DNA of 64,000 nt from Buxus sempervirens (Eukaryota > Streptophyta > Magnoliopsida > Buxales > Buxaceae), in the NCBI GenBank assembly GCA_947561395.2, contig OX387194.1:15486048-15550047 (forward strand). Direction: 5' to 3'. Of this stretch, positions 35,557 to 46,297 are shown one piece after another. The notes beneath the pieces were generated by a model. The model was not told where the DNA came from. It did not search any database and saw only the letters and a program-made list of their open reading frames with translations. The position numbers were made by a program, and so were the translations under genes. The stretch's first letter is position 1. Each line of letters opens with the position of its first letter.

Positions 35557-36785
35557 CTACAGGAAACAGGGAGATGTTTCTACTTAAGTTTTCTGTTTAA
35601 CTGTTTGTCAATCCTAAATATTTTTGAAACTTACTCTTGCCTAACTTGTTTTCAGGACTACCAGTTGAAAGGAAAAAAGAAAGAAAATAAAGAGATGTGC
35701 TCAAAAGAAAGCCGAACATATATGCAGTACAAAAGCAGAGTGAGGAAAGCAGCTTTGCACAAAAAAATCCTAATTAATCAGTGGTTAAAGCAAATGGCAT
35801 ACAGTCAATCTCAAAGAACCTCAGGATACCAACCAGAAGTTATAAAGCATACTTCACAGGCGACATATCCTAGGGTTGTTAGGATACCATTCAAGAGATA
35901 ACAGAAGTGGTGATAACAATAGACAAAAATTTGCAAGATGATCGATAAACATGCCAAGTAAAGCAAGAATTACCTTAGAGCCAAGCATAGGAGATGCACC
36001 TAAAGTCAGGTCACTAAAAGCATGTTATGCCAAGATGCATGTGGTATCAGTAATCTAGTAAGAAATCACCGCAATTCATGGAATTAGCAAACATGCTCAA
36101 AAAGACAAGGAAACTTAGTGGTGGAAAGAGGGGATCATGTTGCAAACATCAAGGCATCAGGCCAATACTCAGTAGAAAACAAATGTAGTGCATGATTAAA
36201 TTGAAGAAAAACAAGCCAATGTTATCAGTTCTAAGGAATCATAGACTAGAAATTGGCCAAGTCAAAGCAAACTGCAGAACAAGAAAGAAGAATAACGGCA
36301 TGGCATTAAGTCTGAAAATTCTATCATCAATAGAATTGAAAATGCAAAATCGGAGAATCATCTCATGAGTAATTCGGGATTTAATTGCAAAGTGCAAAAA
36401 ATTTGAACATCTCAAAGTGAGCTCACTAACCCGGTTTGATGGACGAACAGTGTGGTATTGGGCGTCTAAGTGCAAGTACGAAATCAAGGTGGAGAAGGTC
36501 AGGTCGCCGGAATTCAGAGACAATCACTGGAGGTTGGCACTCCGACGCCAAACTGTGAAATCACTAGAAATCAGAAAAAAAGGAGGAAACCGAGCTAGGG
36601 CTCGGCCACTGCCGCGAATGGGCGTTCACCAGAGAATCGCCGAAGTTAAGGGCGGTCGCCGGTGTCAATAGGAGTTGCCGGAGAAGAAGAGGATGGCCGT
36701 CGCAATCGGAAAATAGAAGAAGTGTCCGGGGTTTCCGATCGGAGAAGAAGAAAAAGAAATGAAGAGTCGCGATCGCGCGCGACTA
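35557..36785 (-). other. Presumed 5' untranslated/upstream part of the antisense PMD gene
   Basis: Between the inferred PMD start codon (35556) and the antisense TATA at about 36790. No conserved coding sequence is seen on either strand. It could be a 5' UTR with an upstream intron. The end near the promoter is locally GC-rich (36590-36780), with CGATCGCGCGCGAC at about 36769. Confidence 0.5.
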
Positions 36786-36863
36786 CATATAAACAGGTGT
36801 ATCCGACGAAGCATGTCGGATACAAATAAAGGTTTTGATATCCGACCAAATGCGTCGGATACA
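36786..36863 (-). promoter_or_regulatory. TATA-like box and palindrome pair for the antisense PMD gene
   Basis: TTTATATG (minus) at 36786-36793, with two stem-loops immediately upstream at 36797-36826 and 36837-36863; arms TATCCGAC / GTCGGATA. Same motif and arrangement as the other antisense promoter (29931-30095) and the B LTR promoter. Confidence 0.75.
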
Positions 36864-37258
36864 AAAGAAAACAGAAAAAAGAAAAAAAAAGAAAAGAAAA
36901 AGAGAAAAAGAGAAAAAGAGAAAAAAGAAGAAAAAATGAAAAAAAAGGAAAGAAAAAAAATGTGTTGGCCAAAAAGAAAATATTCATTCAATTTTTAACT
37001 TGGTTTGATAAAAAATCAAATTTTTTTCAAAAATCTTATTTTGGGCTTAAAATCCACTTCATAGCCACGAGAGCTCGGTGGAATTTAAGACAACTTGGAG
37101 AAATGCCCCCTTAAAGTAAGGGCTTTTTGGCAAATCTTCACCCAAAATTGTTTTGGAAAATTAAATTGAACCAAGCAAATCATGGTCAAGGAAGCGCAAT
37201 TTGGGCTATTCTAATCTTTGCAGATCAATGCTCTGCAATTCCCGTAAAGAGGGGCAGT
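36864..37258 (+). other. Element B 3' end: purine tract and PPT
   Basis: A long A/G tract (AGAAAAAG repeats) at 36870-36960, then noncoding sequence. The polypurine tract AAAGAGGGG at 37246-37254 is followed by CAGT and the LTR. The PPT primes plus-strand synthesis; its sequence matches that of A and C. Confidence 0.8.
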
Positions 37259-39742
37259 TGTAGACACCCCAAAATTGCGCTGAGAAAATAATGAACAATT
37301 GGCCAAAACATAAAAAACAGTTTGTTTTCCTATAACCCACACAAAATTTCATATTGAGATATACTTTATTGTATCTGACACCAGTCATCGGATACAAGAA
37401 AGTGCTTTTGTATCCGACAGAAGTCGTCGGATACAAGCAAGTATCAATGTATCCGACGACATGTGTCAGATACAAAAATGTTCACTTGTATCCGACCTGA
37501 GTTGTCGGATACAAGGTTTTTGCTCAAAATTAGGGTTTTCCGAAAGTTTTTATTTTTTACCATCATATCCTTTGTTTAAGGAGTGGAAATCTCGAAAATA
37601 ACCCTAGGGTTAAGTGGGAGAATGCTAGACACTTCCTTGTGTCTACCATTAGGGTTCCCCCTAACCCTAGCCTTTGCCTATAAATAGGAGGCCACTCCTC
37701 AAGCAAATGGCTAAGAATTTTAGAGTTAGAAGTTGGAGATTGGAGAGCTCCGAGTGAAGAAGGGAACCGCTGTCGTATTGCTTCCATAAACCCAAGTAAG
37801 CCTGGAATTTCTTCATTTTTATGTCTTTACATTCTAGGGTTAGATCTTTCTTCTACCTTTCTATAGAATAATGGCCTACTCTTTGTATATGCAACCCCTT
37901 TCCCTACTCAAAGTACCTCGAGACTCCCTTTAGCCGTAAAACGTGAAGAGGAATCTAGGGGAAACGAGACTGGGAATTGATCCTTAGTCATAGAACCCTC
38001 TTGAATGGCCTTTTGTTGTGTGAAAACCCATTTCATAATCAAAGTACCCCAAGACTATCTCGAAACCATAAAACGGGGAGAGAGAACTAGGGGAAATGAG
38101 AATGGAACGGAACCCTAGTTTTTTAAAACCCCATTTGATTCATGTACTTTGAATGCTATATGTTGTTATCTATGGGTTTAGAGAGGCAATTTTTACACTT
38201 GCGCACATAGCACTCGTTTTGTCGGAATCGGCTTGTATTTCGGATCTATCGTATTCATTGTGATAGATATGAAATAAATGGCGCAATTCTAAGACATCTC
38301 TCAATGATTTTCAAAATGATTTCAAGCAAGTTATCTCTGAGTATTGAAGACCTCATGGTCTAACCTCCCGGTTTTGGGCATTTTTGCCCCATTTTAGGGT
38401 TTTTGGCATATTCTCTCCAATCAAAGAGAATGGTGAGCCAAGCTTGGGCCCTATTTCCTCCAGGAGGTTTTTCAACACTTTTTTAAATGATTTAGATTTA
38501 GATTGCACGGATTACACATACTTTATCACTGTTTTGGGTTGATTTTACTTTAAAACGTCTAAACTGGACAGCAGTTGTACCCTAAATTCGGATACTCATA
38601 ACTTCATCATCCGGATGAATTTTGGAGTGATTCCAAAGAATATGAAAGGTGAGGTTGTCTAGACCTTGCCTGTAAAATTTCATTAATTTTTATGAAGTGG
38701 ATTTTTGACACCATTCAGTCGAAGTTGACAGGTCAGTTCAGACCAGATTGCTGAACCTGTCTCTTCGAATGAGCACCATCTGCTCGATTTAAGTCCGATT
38801 TAAGTGATTTTGGTTTTTGTGTTTTCCTTTAGGAGTCTACTTTCAAATTCAATTGGTTTCATAATTTTTTGATTTCATTTGTGTCTTGTGTGACTGATTT
38901 ACTTAGAGCTGCCATATTGCACAATTCTGTGCTGATCTGTGATCCTCTGGGCATGTTCGTGAGGTCACACAAGTCACATCCGAATGGAGTTTGGTTTGAG
39001 GCCTATTTCATTTGAAATATGGTACTACATACTTCACTCATGCAAAATTTCACGGATTTTTATGGAGCCAATTTTCTCAAATAAATTTCCAAAGTTGCCC
39101 ACTTGTTACTTTTATCAATTTACAACAACAGATTTCAAATGAGCATAACTCTTAGGGTTTTAACCGGATTTAATTGAAAATTTTGCTGAGTCTTCTATTT
39201 ATCATAATCTTTCAAATGGATTTGGTTTGATTCAATTTGAATTTGATTTGAATGATTTATGGTCAAATGGCTCCATCTTTTACCGAATTTTCTGGATTTG
39301 TCTTAACTTGTTTGTGTTCAAGTTTTGCTTTGATTTCCATTTAATAGTGATGTCCCAGAAGTGATACTTCCATAAAAGAAAATCTAAGATTAATTGGACT
39401 TCTCATGTGGAGGGATCATACATATACTTAGTCTTATTTAAGCCTTTTTGATCATTTTAGCAAGCTTTCTTTATTTTGAGCATGAACAACACTTGACAAC
39501 CACCTTGTGTGGGTGAATGGGGGTGCCTAACACCTTCCCCCATTCATAATCTAATCCCCTTACCCATCTCTGGATTTTATTTTCAAGTAGAGTTATTTTT
39601 ACTCTAGATTTGCCTTTTACTTATTTTGATGATTTTTGGTGTCCATTCACACCTAAAAGGAATGGTGGCGACTCTCTCATTTTTATGAATCCCGTGTGAT
39701 GACCGGAAAGTCACTGGATTGATTTTTCCTCCATGTCTCACA
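37259..39742 (+). repeat. Element B 3' LTR
   Basis: Starts TGTAGACACCCC, ends CATGTCTCACA. Palindrome array at 37370-37514, TATAAATA at 37679-37686, PBS-like TGGCGACTCT at 39665-39674 (68 bp before the end). It contains about 384 bp (38147-38531) missing from the 5' LTR. Divergence from the 5' copy is visibly greater than between the A LTRs, so B is older. Confidence 0.92.
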
Positions 39743-40228
39743 AGTTTGTTCTGAGATCATAGTCATACCTTGGTGTGGTTCAACATTTTAGTGCTTTCCC
39801 AAAAAAATTTCACAAACTTGCAAAAAGAAACATGCTATCAAGTTCTGAATTTAAAGGAAATGAAAGCATAAATAAAAGTAGAGTAGTAAACTATGTAAAA
39901 GGGTGGCCGATGTAAATCGACATTCCAAGAGGAAGCCTTCAAGTGCTCTCCTCGTCTTCCTTTTCAGTATTATCTTCTCCATCCTGTGAGAGGATGGCCG
40001 ATTCAGATATCTAAACTTGTGCTAATTTATTAGAGATGCCTCGTCCCTTGGTGGATCTTGGCTCCTCGAGCAGCTCCTTCAAAAATCCTAATCAATCAAA
40101 TCTTGAATGTCATGCCGCAGATCCCAACATCGCTCCGTGTTATGCCCTGGAGCGCCATAATGGTACTCGCATCGTTGTGTGGAGTTGTAGCTTCTGAACT
40201 TAATCACCCGGGGGTTCGGGGGCCTAAT
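39743..40228 (-). pseudogene. Element E: end of gag-like ORF and following noncoding sequence
   Basis: On the minus strand, past a stop codon, the gag homology continues with a zinc-knuckle-like C-x2-H-YGAPGH-x4-C motif and CWDLRHDIQDLID (about 40080-40170). An acidic tail to about 39980 follows. After that no protease or other pol domain appears before the B insertion; the last 240 bp are AT-rich and noncoding. Confidence 0.75.
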
Positions 40229-40720
40229 CTATACATACCCCTCCTTTAACAGTGAGGGTAGCAACTCCGCCAGTGTGTATGGCAGGGGAGTAAAGACCCT
40301 CCTCATTTTGGCCTCCATTTCTTCTTTTGTCCTCCTTGGGGGACCCTCCGAATGATCCATCAATCTGTTGTGTTTCCCCTTGCCATGGTAGACATTTAGC
40401 TTCTTCATGAGTTGAGGGACATTTGCTGTTGCGGCTTTCCCTTTCTCTCTCTGCATTCGATCATCTATCAAGGCAGGTGGAAAGCTCACTTCTTGGATGT
40501 TCAGGGATATCTTTCCCTTCATGCTTTCAATCTTCTTTTCCAGATCCCTTACTCGAGATCGCAGCTCAAAATTTTCCTCCCCCAATATTTCCCAGGATTT
40601 CTTCCACGCTTCTTCCTTGACCGTTATTGTCCGTAGTAGGCTTTGTAGAGAGGCCACTATGCTGATTATTTGTTGGGCCGCATCATGATTTGTCTCTGGG
40701 GTGCGGTCCATTCTGGTCAT
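40229..40720 (-). pseudogene. Element E short gag-like ORF (E1)
   Basis: Starts at an ATG at 40720 (MTRMDRTPETNHD) just after a minus-strand CCCCTGGCAG acceptor-like site. A coiled-coil segment (ELRSRVRDLEKKIESMKGK) follows, then the gag C-terminal signature MRRVFTPLPYTLAELLPSLL, and it stops at 40229. Compared with gag of A it lacks the central capsid core. It appears to be an internally shortened gag of a non-autonomous element. Broken by TAG after KEGYV. Confidence 0.7.
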
Positions 40721-40885
40721 TAAATGGGGTTCCTGCCAGGGGAAACAAACATTAGAAAGCAGAATGCATGATGAGACACACAGAGACAATGATGATTTTT
40801 CGATTAATTTTTCCTTTCCTTTCTTTTTCTTTTTCTTCAGTTTTTTTCTTTTCTTCTTTGTTGTTGTTTTTTTTTTTTTCATTTC
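40721..40885 (-). other. Intron-like purine/pyrimidine tract between two gag copies of E
   Basis: On the minus strand a GAAAAAAAAAAAACAAC-type purine run is followed by CTTTCTAATGTTTGTTTCCCCTGGCAG directly before the E1 start. It resembles the sequence preceding gag in A and B. Confidence 0.5.
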
Positions 40886-41293
40886 GGCAGAGGATTGATT
40901 TTGAGTTCCCCAGCTTCAAGAAGGTCTTGGACAGCATGAGGAAGGCCCTAACATCCATCAGTATCATGGTCTTGTGCACCCATGTGGTATTCACATCTCT
41001 TGCTTGGATCATAGCCCTTCATTTTTTACACCTTAGGATTCGGCGTCGCCAATTGCAGGTACCCCTCTCTCAAGAGCGTTGGTAACAATTCAGCCAGCAT
41101 ATATGGAAGTAGAGTGAACTCCCGGTTCTTTCTTTCCTCCTTGGTGAGAGGCCTCCTGAGGCAAGACACGGTATTGTTATTGGAGGGGAGGTTCACGCTT
41201 CTTGAAGAAGGGATGCGAAATGGCACAGAAGGTTGTACGAGGTGAACTATACTTGTGTTGTCATCCTTCTCTTGCTTCTTGCCATTTGAGATT
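40886..41293 (-). pseudogene. Element E second gag fragment (E2), C-terminal part
   Basis: Minus-strand homology to gag of A: FTLLPYMLAELLPTLLREGY, then a degenerate zinc-knuckle-like CEYHMGAQDHDTDGC and VQDLLEAGELKINPLP. It joins logically to 44445-44615 across the D2 insertion (target duplication AGATT) and to 63924-64000 across element A. Lies upstream of E1 in the same orientation. Confidence 0.8.
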
Positions 41294-44200
41294 TGTGCGC
41301 GCGTTGGAAACGCGGCACGGGAAAATTCGGAGTCGCCACCACCTGATGGGGTGCAAGCGGACACTTGGGTGCCTAATCTTGTCTATTAGGGCTTTTGGTC
41401 TACGGCTTTGAGATTCTAAGTAGGGGTCTCGGTTGCGGTCCAGGGAAGTCCGTAGACACCCCGGTCCACCCCGTCGGGTGACGGGTCCTTTAGGTTTATC
41501 CTGGTTTGAGTCAGCTTACTTTGGTCTCACCTGATTCCTAATCTGATATGCAGTTTGGTTAAGTCTGGCGGGACCACCTGAGTGGTGTGGGTCCCTTTAA
41601 TTGCTTTTATTTTGATTAATTAGGTAATTTGAGTCTGGTTGGGTGGGCCCTGTTGGAAGGCCCACGGTGTCCTAGGTGGGCTTTGGTCAAGCCCATGTAC
41701 CCTTGTAGGCCTCAGTCTAAGCCTGAGAGGCCCTTAGGATTTTTGGTTCAATGAGTTGATTTTATTTTGGAGTTCAAGTTGGATTATTAAGTGATTTATA
41801 TGCAAAGCGGGCCGGTTTGGTTTGTGGGCCCATTGGGTGGGCCGCACATGGTGACCTAGTAATTTATTGGATTTATCTTACTTAAGTTTCCAAAAAATGG
41901 GTGGGACACTGGGCTTGGGGCCCGTAGTCCTGATTAGGGCTTGGAAGCCTAGGTTATGTGAGTTTAGGGTTTTGAACCCTTCTCGGTTGGTTCGTGGGCT
42001 TTGGCGGGCCCGATAGGCCCTTGCCTTTAGTCTCGGCCAAACCACGCATTTCATGCATCAATTTCACAAGTCTGGTTCGGGTGGACCGCCTTAGGTTTGG
42101 CCCTCCCGGTTTAATCAGTTAATTTTGCTTATCTTGATTAAGTTGCATGCATACATGTTTATTGGGCCGGATGGGCCCCGTTGGAAGACCCACTGGAATT
42201 CAAGTTGGACCGGGGTCCAAGTCCCATGTTGGGTTTCCGGGTGACCCGGAAACCTTGTTGGTTTATTCGGTTTGGTTCGGAAATGGCACTCACATCCAGC
42301 AATAATCACAAAAAAAATACAAGATTGACACTTTGTTAAGGAAAAACTCACTCATTATACTGGGTCCAAGGGGAGGTACCCGGGGCATTTTTCAAAAATA
42401 TGGCAATTCGGCCTTTTTTTAGGGGTATGCGCAAACCTCAGGCACTAGGCGCAAGGTCAGCGAGGTGGGCGGACCGAAAAAACCAAAAAAAATGATCCGC
42501 GGGCGAAGTGGGCGCGAGCTCGGCGCACCCAAAAATCAAGTGGGCGCGAGCTCGGCGCACCCAAAAATCAAGTGAGCGTGAGCTGAGCGCATCCAAAATT
42601 AAGTGAGCGCGAGCTGAGCGCATCCAAAATTAAGTTAGCGCGAGCTGAGCGCATCCAAAATTAAGAAGTGGGCGCGAGCTCGGCGGATGCTAAAAAAACG
42701 ATCAGCTCAATCTCCATTTTTAACTGGTTTTTAGGGTCTGTAAGCCCTCCCAGGTGTTCCCCAGACTCCCTAGAGACACTTAAACATGCATTCAAATTAA
42801 TCTAACCTAACATATCCTCACCACTCATCACTCAAATCTCTCTGCAAACCTACAAATCCAAAAACGAAACACTAACAGGACCTGAATTAACATAACATGA
42901 ATAATCAAGAAGGGAACCGGGGGCTTTATTGGGATACAACAGAGATAGAGAACTCATGGGGGAACATGCTCCCCCTTCGAATCAATCAAGCACGAACAGC
43001 AAATAAATTGTCACACACAGGAAACACCCTAGTCATGCTTGAAAGCTTGAAATGAGCTCATTTATTAAACAGGGAACATTACCTTGTTTTAATCCCTTGC
43101 AGGATATGCCGGAGGGTTCCTTGGAGCGCACGAGCAGTCGCTGGAGCACCACCTCTCCTCACCAACTGGTCGTCTTCTCGGTCTCACCAACTGGTCGTCT
43201 TCTCGGTTGTGAGGTAATCGGAGACGAAGAAGGGAGGGTTCTTTTAACTCAGGCCAGGCGAGGAGGACTAGTTCTCCGTGGGAAGACCCAACCCTGGAGA
43301 GAACCAGAGAGTGAGAACTCTCTGCCCCGGAAAGAATTTCGCCAGAGAAGAAAGCCGGCACCGAAAATCCCGAACCCCAAAAAATTCCGAACCAAAAGAT
43401 GTCCAACCAACAAAAAATCTCCAACCCCTCTGCACGAAGTCTCGCGCAGCTTTTATAGGAGAGAAAAAAAGGGGGTATCTGCTAAGCTTGCGCCGAGAGC
43501 AAGCTTAGCGCATACCCCTTGCCACGTTCACTCGAGCGGCCAAATGATTAAAAACATTTATTGCGGCCACTCGTTTGTTTAAAAAATCCGGAAATTAGGA
43601 TATAGTCCCTGGGATATTTTGGTTTAATATTATTTTATTCAGATATTTTCAAATATTTTCAGATTGGTCCCTGGGATATTTTGAATGTTTAGATATTTAC
43701 GGATTTGATCCCCGAGATATTTTCCTACGCAACTGCCACGTGTGCAGCTTTTTGCCACGTGCGCAGTTCGCTGGTTTTGCTGCTCGGAAACTTCGTCAGC
43801 TCATATTTTCCCCATCCGGACTCCGATCTGGGCAAACTCAGTTGCGTTAGAATTGGATCGGAGCCCTCTATCCCATGACCTAGGTGTAGGCCTCTGGATC
43901 GGATTTTAGCAGAAAGTCAACTTTTGGCTCTGCTCAAGTTTGACCGCCCGCAGAACCCTCATCCGGACTCCGATTCCTGCAAACTCAGTTGCGTTGAAAC
44001 CGTGTCGAGATTCTCTATTCAATGACCTAGGGGTAGGCCTCTGGATCGGATTTTTGCAGAAAGTCAACTTTTGGCTCTGCTCAAGTTTGACCGCCCGCAG
44101 AACCCTCATCCAGACTCCAATTCCTGCAAACTCAGTTGCGTTGGAACCGTGTCGGGATTCTCTATCCAATGGTATAGGGGTAGGCCTCTGGATCGGATTT

Positions 44201-44444
44201 TAGCAGAAAGTCACCTTTTCGCTCCGCCCAAGTTTGACCGCCCGCAGAACCTTCATCCGGACTCCGATTCCTGCAAGCTCAGTTGCGTTGGAACCGTGTC
44301 GTGATTCTCTATCCAATGGTATAAAGCGAGGTGGCCAAATTTCACTTGATCAAAAAGTCAACTTTTCACCCGTTAGGGTTTTACTTTCTGTCCAGGGTTT
44401 GCATTTCTGGTTTTTTCTGGGAGCGCAAAAATGAGGTGCTTACA
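41294..44444 (-). mobile_element. Solo LTR D2 (minus) inside gag of E
   Basis: Minus-strand start TGTAAGCACCTC at 44444, end ..CGCGCACA at 41294; perfect target duplications AGATT (41289-41293 and 44445-44449). TATAAAA (minus) at 43451-43457. A strong inverted repeat lies at 43472-43518, and a CACGTG / CACGTGC pair at about 43736-43765. Three or more units of about 147 bp containing TTTGACCGCCCGCAGAAC lie at 43920-44340. A GCGC-rich tandem repeat (about 36 bp, six units) lies at 42421-42690, and a PBS-like motif (minus) at 41329-41338. No internal region. Confidence 0.93.
43472..43518. promoter_or_regulatory. Perfect 11-bp inverted repeat upstream of the D2 TATA box
   Basis: GCTAAGCTTGC (43481-43491) and GCAAGCTTAGC (43499-43509) are perfect arms around a 7-base loop, extended by outer arms GGGGTAT / ATACCCC. 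It lies 14 bp upstream (minus sense) of the TATA box. Confidence 0.8.
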
Positions 44445-44615
44445 AGATTGTCCCCTGAAACATGCTCATCATGGAACCTCCGAGCTTCTCCATTTTAACC
44501 GCATCCTCAATTCTATCTGCCGCCATGATTAGGTCAGTGAAATTTGTCATGCACTGTCCCAATAGCATTGTGAAGTATGGTTGACCTAGTGAGGATATGA
44601 ACAAGGAAGTCCGCT
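44445..44615 (-). pseudogene. Element E gag fragment between D2 and A
   Basis: Minus-strand translation contains TSLFISSLGQPYFTMLLGQ and TDLIMAADRIEDAV, the capsid C-terminal region seen in gag of A (TSLFIASLGQPFFSLLLGQ). Bounded on the left by the D2 duplication AGATT and on the right by the A duplication CCGCT. Confidence 0.9.
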
Positions 44616-45178
44616 TGTTAGCACCTGATTTTTGCACCCCCCAAAATAAAGAAAAATGAAAAGTCAAAAGTCAAACCCTGAAGGGGTCAAAAATTGACTT
44701 TTTGATTCAAGTAAATTTGGCCATCAAACTTCATCTCATTGAAAAGAGCATTTCGACACGATTCCAACGCAACTGAATTTGTTGGAATCGGAGTCCAGAT
44801 GTGAAAGATATAAGCTGGTCAAACTTTTGGGGAGCAAAAAGTTGACTTTTTTGCTCGACCCCAATTCAGCTGCCAAACTTGACCCCAGTGGACAGGTGGT
44901 TCCAGACCGGTTCCAACGACACTAAGTTTGCTGAAATCGGACACCGGATGAAGAAGTTATGAGCAGTTGAAGTTTCAGAAAAACTGCCCATGTGGCAAAA
45001 AAAGGGAGCAAAAATGGAATAAACCAATAAAATAAATAAGATAAATGTGTTTAATAATATTTTAATAAAGAGAATCTCGCTTTTTTAATAAAATAATCGA
45101 AAAATCGAATAAGAATCTTGCAAAAAACCAAATTGAATAAAGGTTTGAAATCCAAACATTTTAAAAACGTGCTGGACC

Positions 45179-45390
45179 GTATTTGAATTACGGGCAGGGC
45201 ATGCCCGTATTTGAAATACGGGCAAGATTCTCTAAGCAGACACGCGTCGCTGTACGGCGGGACACGCGTCCCGTACGGCTGATTCGCGAGATTTGCAAAT
45301 GTGCGTTTTTCGCCCGTACTTGAATTACGGGCAAGGCACGCCTGTATTTAAATTACGGGCAAGACATGCCCGTATTTCAAATACGGGCAC
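45179..45390. promoter_or_regulatory. Palindrome array upstream of the A TATA box
   Basis: Stem-loops built on CCCGTATTTGAAATACGGG and GGGCATGCCC at 45179-45225 and 45312-45390, with an ACGCGTC / GTACGGC palindromic block at 45239-45280 between them. Ends 13 bp before TATAAATA. The 3' LTR copy is at 62077-62292. Confidence 0.85.
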
Positions 45391-46185
45391 GGAAATTTTG
45401 CCTATAAATAGAGAGGCCACCCCCCTCATTTGAACAAGCCTTCTCCCAGGCCTTCACTCCCTCTCTCCCTTGCTGTTACCACGACCAAACCCTGCCCAAT
45501 TGCTCCCCTTCCAAAACCTAAACCTCTTTTTATACCCAAACTACCCCTATGCTCTAAGATTACCCCAAAACCATGCCCATATCCACTTCAATTTGGCCTT
45601 GAACCCATCCACCTTAACCAAGCTCTTCCCATTTCATCCTAACAAAATTTGGAGGACGCGGAAGCGCTGCCAAATTCACCGGAGAATTCATCACTAACAA
45701 AAACCATATTGTAAGTATGTTGAGTTTTACAATGTTCCCATTTTTACTTTCTTCTCTAAGTCTCCATTGAATACTTTGAATGTTACTGACTCCATTGCTG
45801 TTTTGAGTGTCATGGGGAGATGATATCAAAGAATTGATCATTACAAGAAAGGAAGAAAAGAAGTATTTAAAAAAAAACACTTTGATTAACTAATCAAATA
45901 ACTTTTTTTAAGTTTTTGACATAGAAGGATTGAACCCTTCTTGAAGTTAAAGAAGTGTGCTGTAATTTCCCACTTCCCCACTCCAAAATATGATCATGGA
46001 TCACCCCAAAAGATGCTGGTCTTCCTGTTAGAAGAGGAAGAAAGAAGAAGAAGGCCTTTTAGGCCAAAAGAGGAAAGGAAGGGACTTTGAAGAATCCGGA
46101 ATTCCAACTGAAGTCATCAGAACACCTGAGAAGGCCGCCGGAACAGATCCCAAGAAGAGTCGGCACCAAAAAGTGCAAAACTGGC

Positions 46186-46297
46186 GTCGCCCGTAAACTC
46201 AAAACGGTCCCGTCTGGACCGTGTTTACTTCACGGGCAAGGCCAACCGGATTCCGTTCACGGGCGAAGCTGGACCGTAGAGAAAAAACGGGCAAATG
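46186..46297. repeat. Downstream CCCGT/ACGGG motif cluster in A LTR
   Basis: Four occurrences of the ACGGGC / GCCCGT word, including ACGGGCAAGGC, which also occurs in the promoter array (about 45327). Lies about 0.8 kb downstream of the TATA box. The 3' LTR copy is at about 63096-63207. Confidence 0.7.

Larger units (their letters stand above)
11114..39742 (+). mobile_element. Element B: full-length Tat/Ogre-type retrotransposon
   Basis: Two related LTRs (11114-13206 and 37259-39742) flank a PBS, leader, gag-pro-RT-RH-aRH-INT in order, a 3' region and a PPT. The target duplication is GGTTT (11109-11113) against AGTTT (39743-39747), 4 of 5 bases matching. Total length is 28.6 kb, of which about 5.7 kb are the later solo LTRs D1 and F2. 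The extra RNase H and the DNG protease place it in the Tat lineage. Gag-pol carries several frameshifts and stops, so it is defective. Its distinctive trait is a block of two antisense genes between integrase and the 3' LTR. Confidence 0.92.

Noticed and set aside
43052-43582. 176-codon frame in D2 and similar frames in D1 (24898-25255)
   Set aside because: Inside solo LTRs, crossing the promoter region and repeats, not conserved between D1 and D2.
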